Positions 9,145 through 17,674 of a DNA stretch of 35,938 nucleotides are shown here, piece after piece. Positions within the stretch are counted from its first letter, which is position 1. Each line of letters starts with the position of its first letter. Position numbers and translations under genes: made by a program. Source of the DNA: Candidatus Pelagibacter sp. GTDB lineage: Bacteria > Pseudomonadota > Alphaproteobacteria > Pelagibacterales > Pelagibacteraceae. The DNA lies in the NCBI GenBank assembly GCA_002704625.1, contig PAGZ01000028.1:1-35938 (forward strand), written 5' to 3'. Below the pieces are notes generated by a model. It was not told the DNA's origin and did no database searches. It saw only the letters and a list, made by a program, of their open reading frames with translations.

Positions 9145-9149
9145 AATCT

Positions 9150-10169
9150 ATGGAAATAAAATTGAAAAAAAATTTTGATACTGAGGTTTTTAAAGCATGG
9201 TCCAAAATAGAAAAACAAAATAATCTATTAATTTTTCAAAATTATAAATGGAATCATGAATGGAGTATTTGTAATAATTATAAAAACAACTTAAGAATTA
9301 TAATAGTTTACATTAAAAATGAGCCAGCATTAATTTTTCCTTTTTTTATAAAAAAATTTTTGTTTTTAAAAATTATAAGTTGGATTGGTAATGATCTATC
9401 TGACTATCTATCACCTGTTGTAAATAAAACAATAGAGATAGATTCTGACATTTTTAATGATATTTGGAAAAAAGTGTTAATTATCCTAAAAGTTGATTCG
9501 GACATAATTTTACTTAATAAACAGCTTAAAGATATGAATTATATGCAGAATCCCATAACTAAATATTTAAACTGCAAGAGTTATGATTTCACATATGGAA
9601 TAAATTTTAATAAGTTAAATTCAATAGTTAACAAAAAAGGTAAAACAATTCAAAAAATAAAATGGTCTAAAAAAAAATTATCTAAGTATGGGAAATTAGG
9701 TTTTGAGAATAACATAAGATTTGAAAATAAAACATCACTTATATCTAAAATATTATTTTGGAAAAAAAAAACAATTAATCCAAAACAAAATATTTTTAAA
9801 ATCTATAATGAAAATTTTTTTAAAAAATTCATTGAAAGAAAAGATATTATTTTTTCAGGAATAAAGTTAAATAATAAATATATCTCATTGAGTTTAAATA
9901 TATCAGATAAACAAAACACTTTATATTATATCCCAGCTTATACAGATGAGAAAATTTTCCAAAAATATTCACCTGGAAAAATTCATATGTACGATTTAAT
10001 CAATGAAAATAAGAAATATGGAATTGAGTATTTCGATTTTGGAAATGGAAATGAGCAATATAAATCCAGTTGGGCTAATGATAAAAAAAAAATATATTAT
10101 TATATTAAAAGTTTATCATTTTTTGGAAGTATTTTTTTTTTCATTTATAATTATAAAAAAAAATATTAA
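9150..10169 (+). CDS. BioF2/FemAB-like GNAT acyltransferase
   Basis: This 339-residue protein has the pattern of the Acetyltransf_6 (BioF2/CelD-like, FemAB-related) group. It shows FQNYKWNHEWS near the start, a basic linker, and the typical C-terminal pieces YSPGKIHMYDLI and YFDFGNGNEQYKSSWA. Members of this group occur in many exopolysaccharide clusters and are thought to N- or O-acylate sugars or peptides from acyl-CoA or aminoacyl donors. The end is hydrophobic and aromatic (IKSLSFFGSIFFFIYNY), which may sit at the membrane. The stop is directly followed by the ATG of the deacetylase gene, an arrangement consistent with paired deacetylation and acylation. The substrate is unknown. Confidence 0.75.
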   Translation: MEIKLKKNFDTEVFKAWSKIEKQNNLLIFQNYKWNHEWSICNNYKNNLRIIIVYIKNEPALIFPFFIKKFLFLKIISWIGNDLSDYLSPVVNKTIEIDSDIFNDIWKKVLIILKVDSDIILLNKQLKDMNYMQNPITKYLNCKSYDFTYGINFNKLNSIVNKKGKTIQKIKWSKKKLSKYGKLGFENNIRFENKTSLISKILFWKKKTINPKQNIFKIYNENFFKKFIERKDIIFSGIKLNNKYISLSLNISDKQNTLYYIPAYTDEKIFQKYSPGKIHMYDLINENKKYGIEYFDFGNGNEQYKSSWANDKKKIYYYIKSLSFFGSIFFFIYNYKKKY

Positions 10170-10432
10170 ATGCGTATAAAAAAAAGTTTAAGAAACCTAA
10201 AAAATAAATTATCAAAAACAAAATATGTAAACTTAATTCTTAAACTTTTCAAAGTAGATACAGTAGTAATTTGTTTCCATAGAGTAATAGATGATGATAA
10301 TTTTATGAATCAAAAAAGACCAGATAATAATTTGGTTGTTTCTAAATCTATTTTTGAAAAACAGATTAAATATATTGCTGAAAATTTTAAACCAATATCT
10401 ATTAGTAATATTTTTAGTGATTACTCTTTGTC

Positions 10433-10444
10433 AAAAAAAAAAAA
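10433..10444 (+). other. 12-A homopolymer at a frame break
   Basis: The frame of ATG 10170 reads SKKK here and stops soon after at TGA. The NodB sequence IVITFDDGY continues in the +1 frame immediately after the run. Eleven A would restore a single frame. Confidence 0.85.
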
Positions 10445-10672
10445 TTGTAATAACTTTTGATGATGGATATAAAGATAATATTATAAATGCTTTACCACTA
10501 TTAAGAAAATATAATTGTCCTGCTATAATTTACGTAACGACAGGCTTCCTAGACAATCATAATACTGCATGGTGGTTAAAAGTTTGGGATATCATTTTGA
10601 ATTGCAAAGAGATTTATTTTGATAAAAAAAAAAATAAATTTAAACAATATTGTCGAGAAAAGAAGAGCCTAC

Positions 10673-10681
10673 TTTTTTTTT
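10673..10681 (+). other. 9-T homopolymer at a second frame break
   Basis: The middle deacetylase frame ends in LLFF-stop at this T run, and the HTHMH-bearing part lies in the +1 frame beyond it. Eight T would restore the frame. The 11-A run at 10624-10634 is an alternative breakpoint, but placing the break at the T run gives the more family-like text. Confidence 0.65.
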
Positions 10682-11169
10682 AAAAATAAGTTTCACAACA
10701 TGAATATTAGAGAAATCAATAAGTCAATTGATAAGATTAATCATGATAAAATAATTTATGATCACAATAATAAGGATGATTTTATAAGCTTAAATGATTT
10801 AAAAAAACTTAATTTAGATGAATTAATAGATTTAGGTTGCCATACTCATATGCATCAAAATCTTAAAATTTTAAGTGAAACTGAGTTATTTAATGAAATT
10901 TCTATATCAAAAAATATATTAGAAGAGTGTCTAAATAAAAAAATTAAACATTTTTCAATACCATTTGGTACCAAAAAAACCTATTCATCTGAAGTAATTA
11001 AAACTTTAAATAAGTTTGGTTTCGAAACAATAGTAACAACTAATCATGATATTTTTAACAAAAAGAAAAAATTAATACCACGAATTGGAATTGGAAATGA
11101 GGATACTGATGAAAAGCTTCATTCAAAACTTATAGGCTTTGATAGTTTAATTAATAAATTACTTAATAG

Positions 11170-12564
11170 ATGAAACCTTTCTTTTCTATAATTCTTCCTA
11201 CCTATAATCAATCAAGTTTCTTAGAAAAAAGTATAAATTCTGTTCTAACCCAAACTTTTGAAAACTGGGAATTAATTATTATTGATAATTTTTCTGAAGA
11301 CGAAACTGAAAATATAATAAAAAAATACGATGATAAAAGAATAAAATATTTTAAATTTAATAATAATAAAATTATTGCTAAATCAAGAAATTTTGGAATT
11401 AAAAAGGCAGTTTCTAATTGGATAAGTTTTATTGATTCAGATGACATATGGTTTAAAGATAAATTAAAAATTACAAAAAACTATATCGACAAAAAAAATG
11501 CTGATTTTTATTTTCATGATTTAAATTTTTTGAATAAAAAAGTTTTTTTTTTTAAAAAAAAAATTTCTGATAAATCACAACCGTTAATTAAACCTTATAT
11601 GAAACATTTTGCATATTATGGCAATGGTATAGGACAGTCTAGTGTTACAGTTAAAAAAGATTTATTTGCTAAAATTAATTTTATCTCAGAAGATAAAAAT
11701 AAATTTTCTTGGGAAGATTTTGATACATGGCTAAAACTAAGCCAATTAAATATTGAAATTTTTAGAATACCTAAAGTGTTGGCCTCAATTTGGGTTGGAA
11801 AAGATAATATAACAAATACAAAACAAGATATTTTAAACACAATAAATATAAAAAAATATTATAATAATCAATTTAAAAGATATTTGGATGCCAAAGATAA
11901 AAATAAAAAAATATGGTGGCTTGAGTATCCAATTATTATTAATTATTTTAAAAATAGGAAATTTTATAAAACAATAAAAAGAATAAAAAATTTAACAAAG
12001 AGTCCATTCAAAATCTATATTAGATTATTTTTAATGTATATTTTTAGTAAGTTTTTAGTACTTATCAAAAATTTTTTTAGCTTTTTTAATATTATACTAA
12101 TATTCAAAAAAAATATTAAATATGAAATCAAAAATCTTGATTTAAATCAGGAGTATAAATCTACAAAAAATGAAAATATAGAGGAACTAGTTTTTTCAAA
12201 TTTTCAAGTACCAAAAAATTTCATATATAGAGCAAAAAATAATGATATACTCCACTATTTACGTCAAGGTGAAAAAATACTTTGCTATGGTTGGAGTTCT
12301 TATAGAAAAAAATTTCATGTAAGTGAAAAAAATTTCGAGATAAATAATTCAAATAGTCAAATATTTTATGATTTTAATACTCTTATAGAATATAGAAATA
12401 AAGGATATTACCAAAAGCTTCTAAACAAGATGTTAAACAGTCATCCAAAACAAAATTGCTACATATATGCAACCATATCAAATAGAAGAAGCATAACATC
12501 GATTTTAAAAAGTGGATTTAATTTACATAAAGTTGTTTTTTTTTCTAAAAAAATCTTTTTATAA
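11170..12564 (+). CDS. GT2 glycosyltransferase fused to a GNAT-like domain
   Basis: This 464-residue two-domain protein begins with a GT-A transferase: FFSIILPTYNQ at residues 4-14, IIIDNFSEDET at 36-46 and the DSDD metal motif at 89-92. A hydrophobic stretch at 281-312 follows, which may anchor it. Residues about 320-464 look like a GNAT acyltransferase: CYGWSS at 372-377, IFYDFNTLIEYRNKGYYQKLL at 398-418 with the R-x-x-G acyl-CoA loop, and ATISNRRSITSILKSGF at 434-450. The protein could add a sugar and acylate it, or use the second domain to acylate another substrate. It lies in the deacetylase/acyltransferase stretch. The fusion is seen directly; the function is inferred. Confidence 0.78.
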   Translation: MKPFFSIILPTYNQSSFLEKSINSVLTQTFENWELIIIDNFSEDETENIIKKYDDKRIKYFKFNNNKIIAKSRNFGIKKAVSNWISFIDSDDIWFKDKLKITKNYIDKKNADFYFHDLNFLNKKVFFFKKKISDKSQPLIKPYMKHFAYYGNGIGQSSVTVKKDLFAKINFISEDKNKFSWEDFDTWLKLSQLNIEIFRIPKVLASIWVGKDNITNTKQDILNTINIKKYYNNQFKRYLDAKDKNKKIWWLEYPIIINYFKNRKFYKTIKRIKNLTKSPFKIYIRLFLMYIFSKFLVLIKNFFSFFNIILIFKKNIKYEIKNLDLNQEYKSTKNENIEELVFSNFQVPKNFIYRAKNNDILHYLRQGEKILCYGWSSYRKKFHVSEKNFEINNSNSQIFYDFNTLIEYRNKGYYQKLLNKMLNSHPKQNCYIYATISNRRSITSILKSGFNLHKVVFFSKKIFL

Positions 12565-12599
12565 GATAATGAATTATATTAGTATTATATTTAATTAGA

Positions 12600-13646
12600 A
12601 TGCTTTCAAAAAAAATAATTATTTTGTCAAATGGTTATAGAGGGGGAGCGACTGAATTTTTAATTCAACATATTAATTTTTTATTAAAAAAAAAAAACCA
12701 AATAACTTTAATAGATGATAATCCGCAAAAAAATTTTAAAAGTATAAAAGGAAAAATAAAAATATTTAAGTTAGATGTAAACAGACCAACATTTTTCTCT
12801 AGAAATAAAATAAATCAAATTTTAAATAATAATGAGAAAAATAATATTTTATTTATTACAAATTTCGCATTTTTAATAAAGTATTTTTTTATATTAAACA
12901 AATTTAAAAAAAGAAATATTATTGTTCTAACTCTACATAGTGGAATTCTAAAATTAAATATTAAAAATTACCTTGCTGGTTTTTTATTTTCGTTTGTTTA
13001 TTTTATACCTACTATTATATTTTTTGGGTCTAATTCCTCAAAAATTTGGTGGCAATCAACATATCCATGGATGAAACTTAGAAATAATAAAATAATTTAT
13101 AATGGTATTGCATTAAATAAAAATAAAATAAAAAAATTAAACAAAAATAATATAAATATAAGTTTTATTGGTAGGTTAGAAAAAGAAAATAATCCTAATC
13201 TATTTATAAAAATTGCAAACAATTTTCAAAATAAAAATTATAAAGTCAAATTTAATATATTTGGTGATGGAACTTTATTTTCAGAATTAAAAAATAAAAA
13301 TAATAGTAAAAAAATTATTTTTCATGGTTGGCGTAAAAAAAGTTATATTTACAAAAAAAGTGACTTAGTAATAATTACATCTGATGTTAACAATTTTCCA
13401 TATGTTGCTCTTGAATCTATGAGTTATGGAATACCAATTATATCATGTAGCAAAGGGGATATTAAGTATATGATCAAAAATGGTAAAAATGGATTTATTA
13501 AATACACAAAATCATCTAAAGAAATTGAGAATTTAATTTACAAAGTTATTAATGATTATAATAAATTCTCAAAAAACGCTTTAATAAATATAAAAAATTT
13601 TGATGAAAATAAATCAATGAATAAATTTTGGAAATATTTACTATGA
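12600..13646 (+). CDS. Glycosyltransferase family 4 (GT-B)
   Basis: The protein of 348 residues has the GT4 plan. The N-terminal acceptor half starts IIILSNGYRGGATEF. The C-terminal donor half has ISFIGRLEKENNPNLFI, FNIFGDGTLFSEL, FHGWRKK and the nucleotide-binding NFPYVALESMSYGIP, where the family's E-x(7)-E motif usually sits. Retaining sugar transfer from a nucleotide sugar to a lipid-linked glycan on the cytoplasmic face is expected. Its ATG lies 35 bases after the previous stop, one of the few gaps in this region. Its stop overlaps the next ATG, coupling it to the CapD-type fusion that may supply its donor. Sugar specificity cannot be read. Confidence 0.88.
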   Translation: MLSKKIIILSNGYRGGATEFLIQHINFLLKKKNQITLIDDNPQKNFKSIKGKIKIFKLDVNRPTFFSRNKINQILNNNEKNNILFITNFAFLIKYFFILNKFKKRNIIVLTLHSGILKLNIKNYLAGFLFSFVYFIPTIIFFGSNSSKIWWQSTYPWMKLRNNKIIYNGIALNKNKIKKLNKNNINISFIGRLEKENNPNLFIKIANNFQNKNYKVKFNIFGDGTLFSELKNKNNSKKIIFHGWRKKSYIYKKSDLVIITSDVNNFPYVALESMSYGIPIISCSKGDIKYMIKNGKNGFIKYTKSSKEIENLIYKVINDYNKFSKNALINIKNFDENKSMNKFWKYLL

Positions 13647-15862
13647 TAAAAACATTTATACTGGGATCAGGATATCTATCAAAAAATCTAAAATTAAAAA
13701 TTCCAAACTCAAGTATTTTTACAATTGATGAATTCATTTCAGCCAGAGTAAAAGAAAAAAAAAAATTTAATTTAATTATAAATTCGTTTTACTCATCAAG
13801 AAAACTTGAAAAAATTACATCATATAATAAATTTGTATATAAAAGTCTTTCAGAAATCTCTTTTTTAATAGATAATTTAGAACCAAAATATCTTAACAAA
13901 ATTATTTATACCAGTAGCTCATCAGTTTATGGATCAATAAACAATAAAATAGACATTGATGATAAAAATAATAGATATATTTATTCTTCTTTAAAACTAA
14001 GTGCAGAGACATTATTAAAAAATTATTGTAATAGTAGAAAAATTCCACTTATAATTAGTAGAGTATTTAATTTGTATGGAGCAGGTGAAAATTTTTCAAT
14101 AATTTCTAAAATCAAAAATTTACATAAGAGAAAATCAAAAAAATTAAAAATATCTAATCAAGGAATGTCAATTAGAGATTTTATTCATATTAACGATGTA
14201 GTTTCAATATATAAAAGATTTTTAAATATTAAAAAAAAATCATTTATCTGTGACGTTGGTACTGGCAATGGTGTAAAAATAATTGATATTATAAAAACAT
14301 TAAATTTAAACAAAAAAATTATAATAGACAAAAAAAAATTTCCTGAGATAGATCAATCAATAGCTAATAATAATTTTATAAATGAAAATTTGAATTTCAA
14401 AAATTATATAAGTCTTGATAAATTTTTTAAATCAAACAAAATAAATCATATTACAAGTAAAAGTATAAATTTAATCGAAAATAATTTATTTGGATCAATT
14501 ATTTATGGATGTGGTTATGCAGGTTTACAACTCGCAAAACAAATTTTATCTTTCGATAGAGGAAATATCTCATTTTTTGTAGATGATAATTTGAATAAAA
14601 TTGGAAAATACTATTTTGGTATAAAAGTAATATCATTTGACGAGTTAAAAAATATTTCTTTAAAAATAAAACCAAGAAATATAATTTTGGCCATCCCTTC
14701 ATTATCAGCTAAGGAAAGATTTGATAAAATAAAAAGACTTTTACCAATATGTCAGTCAGTAAGCACATTACCAATGAAAAAATATATTCATTCTAAGAAT
14801 ATATTAATAAGTGATTTAGAAGAGATATCGTTTGAAAATTTTTTCAATAGAAATTTTTACGAAGTTGATAAATATACTTTAAAAAAATTTAGGAACCAAA
14901 AAATATTGATTACTGGTGGAGCAGGTAGTATCGGCAAAGAAATATGCAAACAATTAATAAAGTCTAACCCTTCAAAAATTGTTATTTTGGATCACTCAGA
15001 ACTAAATATTTATAAATTGAGCAAACAAATAAATGATAAAAATATCAAGCTTATTTTAGGTGATATAAAAGATGAAGTTTTAATAAACAAAATAATCAAT
15101 AAATTCAACTTTCAATATATTTTCCATGTGGCAGCCTACAAGCATGTAAAATTCTTAGAAAGCAATGCATCATCTGCAGTAAAAAATAATATAATAGGTA
15201 CAAGTAATATTATTAATTCAATAAAAAATAAAAAAACTAATTTCACTTTTGTATCAACAGATAAAGCAGTTAAGCCTAAAAACATATTAGGTATGACAAA
15301 AAGGATTGGAGAAATTTTAGTGCAATATTCCTCAAAAGAAAAAGAATTTAAAAATTGTAATATTAATATTGTAAGATTTGGAAATGTTTTAGGCAGTGAT
15401 GGATCGGCTCTACCACTTTTTATTAATCAAATTTTAAATGATCAGCCAGTTACTTTAACAGATAAAAAAATGATGAGATACTTTATGACTATAAAAGAAG
15501 CCTGTAGTTTAGTGATTAAATCTTCACAAATTAACTCCAAAGGTAAATTATGTGTTTTAGATATGGGTAAACAAGTTAAGGTTATAAATTTAATAGAAAA
15601 AATATTTAAAATATTTAAAAAAAGAAATCAAAAATTAAAGATAAAAATTGTAGGAAACAAATTTAATGAGAAAATATCGGAAAAACTTTTTTATAAATCT
15701 TCTAAAACTCAAAAAATACATCCTAAAATTTTATTAGTTGAGGATCCTATACCCTCTAAAAAAATTTTACTAAATTTTATAGATCAAGTTTCAAATAAAG
15801 AGGTATTAAATAATGATAATTTAGTTTATTCAAAAATAAAAAATTTTTTTAAAATAAAATAG
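13643..15862 (+). CDS. Three-domain SDR-Rossmann-CapD/FlaA1 fusion
   Basis: One 739-residue chain carries three parts. Residues 1-265 are an extended SDR with SSSSVYGS at 91-98 and Tyr114-x3-Lys118, but with a reduced cofactor loop (ILGSGYLS). Residues 283-385 are the Rossmann module found before the dehydratase in FlaA1/WbpM proteins (YGCGYAGLQLA, ILAIPS). Residues 418-705 are a CapD-type NDP-HexNAc 4,6-dehydratase: GGAGSIG at 425-431, FVSTDKAVKP at 536-545, and Leu549-x3-Lys553, where Met or Tyr is usual. WbpM-type proteins normally have membrane helices ahead of the Rossmann module; here an SDR replaces them. UDP-GlcNAc to a reduced or epimerised 6-deoxy-HexNAc is inferred. ATG 13643 is preferred over TTG 13628. 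Confidence 0.88.
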   Translation: MIKTFILGSGYLSKNLKLKIPNSSIFTIDEFISARVKEKKKFNLIINSFYSSRKLEKITSYNKFVYKSLSEISFLIDNLEPKYLNKIIYTSSSSVYGSINNKIDIDDKNNRYIYSSLKLSAETLLKNYCNSRKIPLIISRVFNLYGAGENFSIISKIKNLHKRKSKKLKISNQGMSIRDFIHINDVVSIYKRFLNIKKKSFICDVGTGNGVKIIDIIKTLNLNKKIIIDKKKFPEIDQSIANNNFINENLNFKNYISLDKFFKSNKINHITSKSINLIENNLFGSIIYGCGYAGLQLAKQILSFDRGNISFFVDDNLNKIGKYYFGIKVISFDELKNISLKIKPRNIILAIPSLSAKERFDKIKRLLPICQSVSTLPMKKYIHSKNILISDLEEISFENFFNRNFYEVDKYTLKKFRNQKILITGGAGSIGKEICKQLIKSNPSKIVILDHSELNIYKLSKQINDKNIKLILGDIKDEVLINKIINKFNFQYIFHVAAYKHVKFLESNASSAVKNNIIGTSNIINSIKNKKTNFTFVSTDKAVKPKNILGMTKRIGEILVQYSSKEKEFKNCNINIVRFGNVLGSDGSALPLFINQILNDQPVTLTDKKMMRYFMTIKEACSLVIKSSQINSKGKLCVLDMGKQVKVINLIEKIFKIFKKRNQKLKIKIVGNKFNEKISEKLFYKSSKTQKIHPKILLVEDPIPSKKILLNFIDQVSNKEVLNNDNLVYSKIKNFFKIK

Positions 15863-15864
15863 CC

Positions 15865-17673
15865 ATGTATGGGTTAGAAAACTATATTTTAGATCCACCG
15901 TTTTCTTTATTTGCCTCTGTTTTGCAATTTCTTGGAATATCTACAATAGGAAAAATAATTTTGTTACTATTTCAAAAAAATTTTGGTTATCTAAAATTAA
16001 AATCTAATTATTTCTTTTACCCAATTATAGGAACTTACGTAATCTTATTTTTAGGTCATATTTTTATATCTTTAGGTATTGGGAAATTTTTTATAATTTT
16101 ATTCTCATATATAATTTTATTCTTGGGTCTTTATCCTTTATTTTTAGTTTTTGATAAAATATTAAAGAAAAACTATAGGCTTGCGTCATTTAATTTTGAA
16201 AATTATTTAATCATATTAATATTTATAGGACTTTTTTTAATCTCTATTTCACCAATAACTCATTCTGACTCATTAGATTATCATTTAAACGGTGCGATTA
16301 ATTTAATAAATACCGGTGATTATCATAAAGAAATATTACCGATGCATGATCACCTTGTTTCTTTAGGTGAGATAATTATTGCTTTAGGTTTGAATGTTGG
16401 TGCTGAACAATTGGGTGCAATTGTGCAATTTGGTTCTCTACTCTCTTTAATTCCATTGTTTAATATTTACAAAAATAGAAATAATATTTTACTAGTATTT
16501 ATTTTAATAACTCCTGTAACACTATTTTTAATCAGTTCACCAAAACCACAAATTTTATATTCTATATCGACATTAATTATTTTGAGTATTTTGATAAATT
16601 TTGAAAAGAAAAATTATTATAAATTTGATTTTATTTACCCAATATTTTTTGCGATTTTATTTATTAATACCACTGTTAAGTATTCTTTTTCTCTTAGTTC
16701 TTTTCTTCTTTCTTTATATTTATTTTATGTTTGTTGGAAAAAATCAAAATTATATAAAGCAATTTTAGTATCATTATTTATAGCAATAATAATTTATTTG
16801 CCACATTGGTATTTTAGATATGAAAACTTTAATACATTCTTTCCACAATTAATACTAAGTCCTCTGCCAATAAATATATATGGATTTGAAAATCATCATA
16901 ATTTATTATCTGGAGGTACAATCAAAATTTTAGAACTTTTTATACCAAAAAATTTATCAGAATTTTCACACACATATGGTCCGTTGCTCTTGTTTCTATT
17001 TTTTTTAATAAATAGGAATATTTTATTATATAAAATTCCATTAATTTTAATTGTTTGTTTCTTTGCTGGTATTTTCTTATTTGGGAGTAATTTATCTAGA
17101 TTTTTATATGAGGGTTTTCTTTGGCTAACATATATTACTTATCTAAATATTGATAATAGAAAATTGATTTACAAATTTTTTAAATTTTCTATTTTATTAC
17201 AGTCGCTACTAATATTATCTATAATTGTATTTTTTGTGTCTAATATAACTATAGGATCTTTTTCTTCAAAAAAACGAGATGTAGTTATGACAAAATTTGC
17301 AGATGGATATATGATTTCAAAATGGGCAAATGAAAAATTAGAAAAAGACGACAAATTAATCTCATTTCATAGATCAATCTCATTATTCAATGTAAAAACT
17401 TATTCAGATATTTTTACTTGGCACATAGACCCTGAAGATAAAAGATCCTTTATATATTTTAATTTTATTAAAGATAAAAAGATCAATAAAATTTTATTTC
17501 ATGGAAAAGAAAAAGATTTTTACCCTTTTGAAAATTGTCTTGGAAAAGAGCTATTTTTTGGTGAGAATATTGGAAGGAAAACTGGCAGAAATCCTTTTTC
17601 TAGAGCAGAATTTTATAATGGTTGGATATATGAATTTAATTATCAAAAGTTACCTAAATGTATTAGTAAATAA
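15865..17673 (+). CDS. Polytopic GT-C-like membrane protein
   Basis: This 602-residue protein is hydrophobic along most of its length. A loop SPITHSDSLDYHLNGA (residues 129-144) with Asp135 and Asp138 follows an early helix, the position where GT-C enzymes keep their catalytic acidic residue. The last 120 or so residues are soluble, presumably periplasmic, and hold two cysteines (FENCLG and LPKCISK). Glycosyl transfer from a polyprenyl-phosphate sugar on the periplasmic side is the likely role. I do not recognise a specific family (DUF1420-like is possible), and a polymerase is an alternative. It begins 2 bases after the previous stop and ends tail to tail with the next gene, 1 base apart. 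Confidence 0.6.
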   Translation: MYGLENYILDPPFSLFASVLQFLGISTIGKIILLLFQKNFGYLKLKSNYFFYPIIGTYVILFLGHIFISLGIGKFFIILFSYIILFLGLYPLFLVFDKILKKNYRLASFNFENYLIILIFIGLFLISISPITHSDSLDYHLNGAINLINTGDYHKEILPMHDHLVSLGEIIIALGLNVGAEQLGAIVQFGSLLSLIPLFNIYKNRNNILLVFILITPVTLFLISSPKPQILYSISTLIILSILINFEKKNYYKFDFIYPIFFAILFINTTVKYSFSLSSFLLSLYLFYVCWKKSKLYKAILVSLFIAIIIYLPHWYFRYENFNTFFPQLILSPLPINIYGFENHHNLLSGGTIKILELFIPKNLSEFSHTYGPLLLFLFFLINRNILLYKIPLILIVCFFAGIFLFGSNLSRFLYEGFLWLTYITYLNIDNRKLIYKFFKFSILLQSLLILSIIVFFVSNITIGSFSSKKRDVVMTKFADGYMISKWANEKLEKDDKLISFHRSISLFNVKTYSDIFTWHIDPEDKRSFIYFNFIKDKKINKILFHGKEKDFYPFENCLGKELFFGENIGRKTGRNPFSRAEFYNGWIYEFNYQKLPKCISK

Positions 17674-17674
17674 T

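Larger units (their letters stand above)
10170..11173 (+). pseudogene. Polysaccharide deacetylase (NodB), two homopolymer frameshifts
   Basis: Three frames together spell one NodB-type carbohydrate deacetylase of about 333 residues. The first frame (ATG 10170) gives VVICFHRV and runs to the 12-A tract at 10433-10444. The next frame continues IVITFDDGYKDN, containing the catalytic and metal-binding Asp pair, and YVTTGF. After the 9-T tract at 10673-10681, the third frame gives GCHTHMHQNL with the His metal ligands and FSIPFGTK. Dropping one A and one T restores the whole protein, and all catalytic motifs survive, which argues against genuine decay. It would remove acetyl groups from an N-acetylated sugar. 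It overlaps the next GT2 gene as ATGA. Confidence 0.85.

Noticed and set aside
10336..10683. Separate small gene inside the deacetylase region
   Set aside because: It contains the FDDG part of the NodB domain and continues the preceding frame exactly at a poly-A run, so it is a fragment of one gene.
13628..13630. TTG start for the three-domain fusion
   Set aside because: It adds five residues before an ATG at 13643 that overlaps the previous stop in the locally common way.
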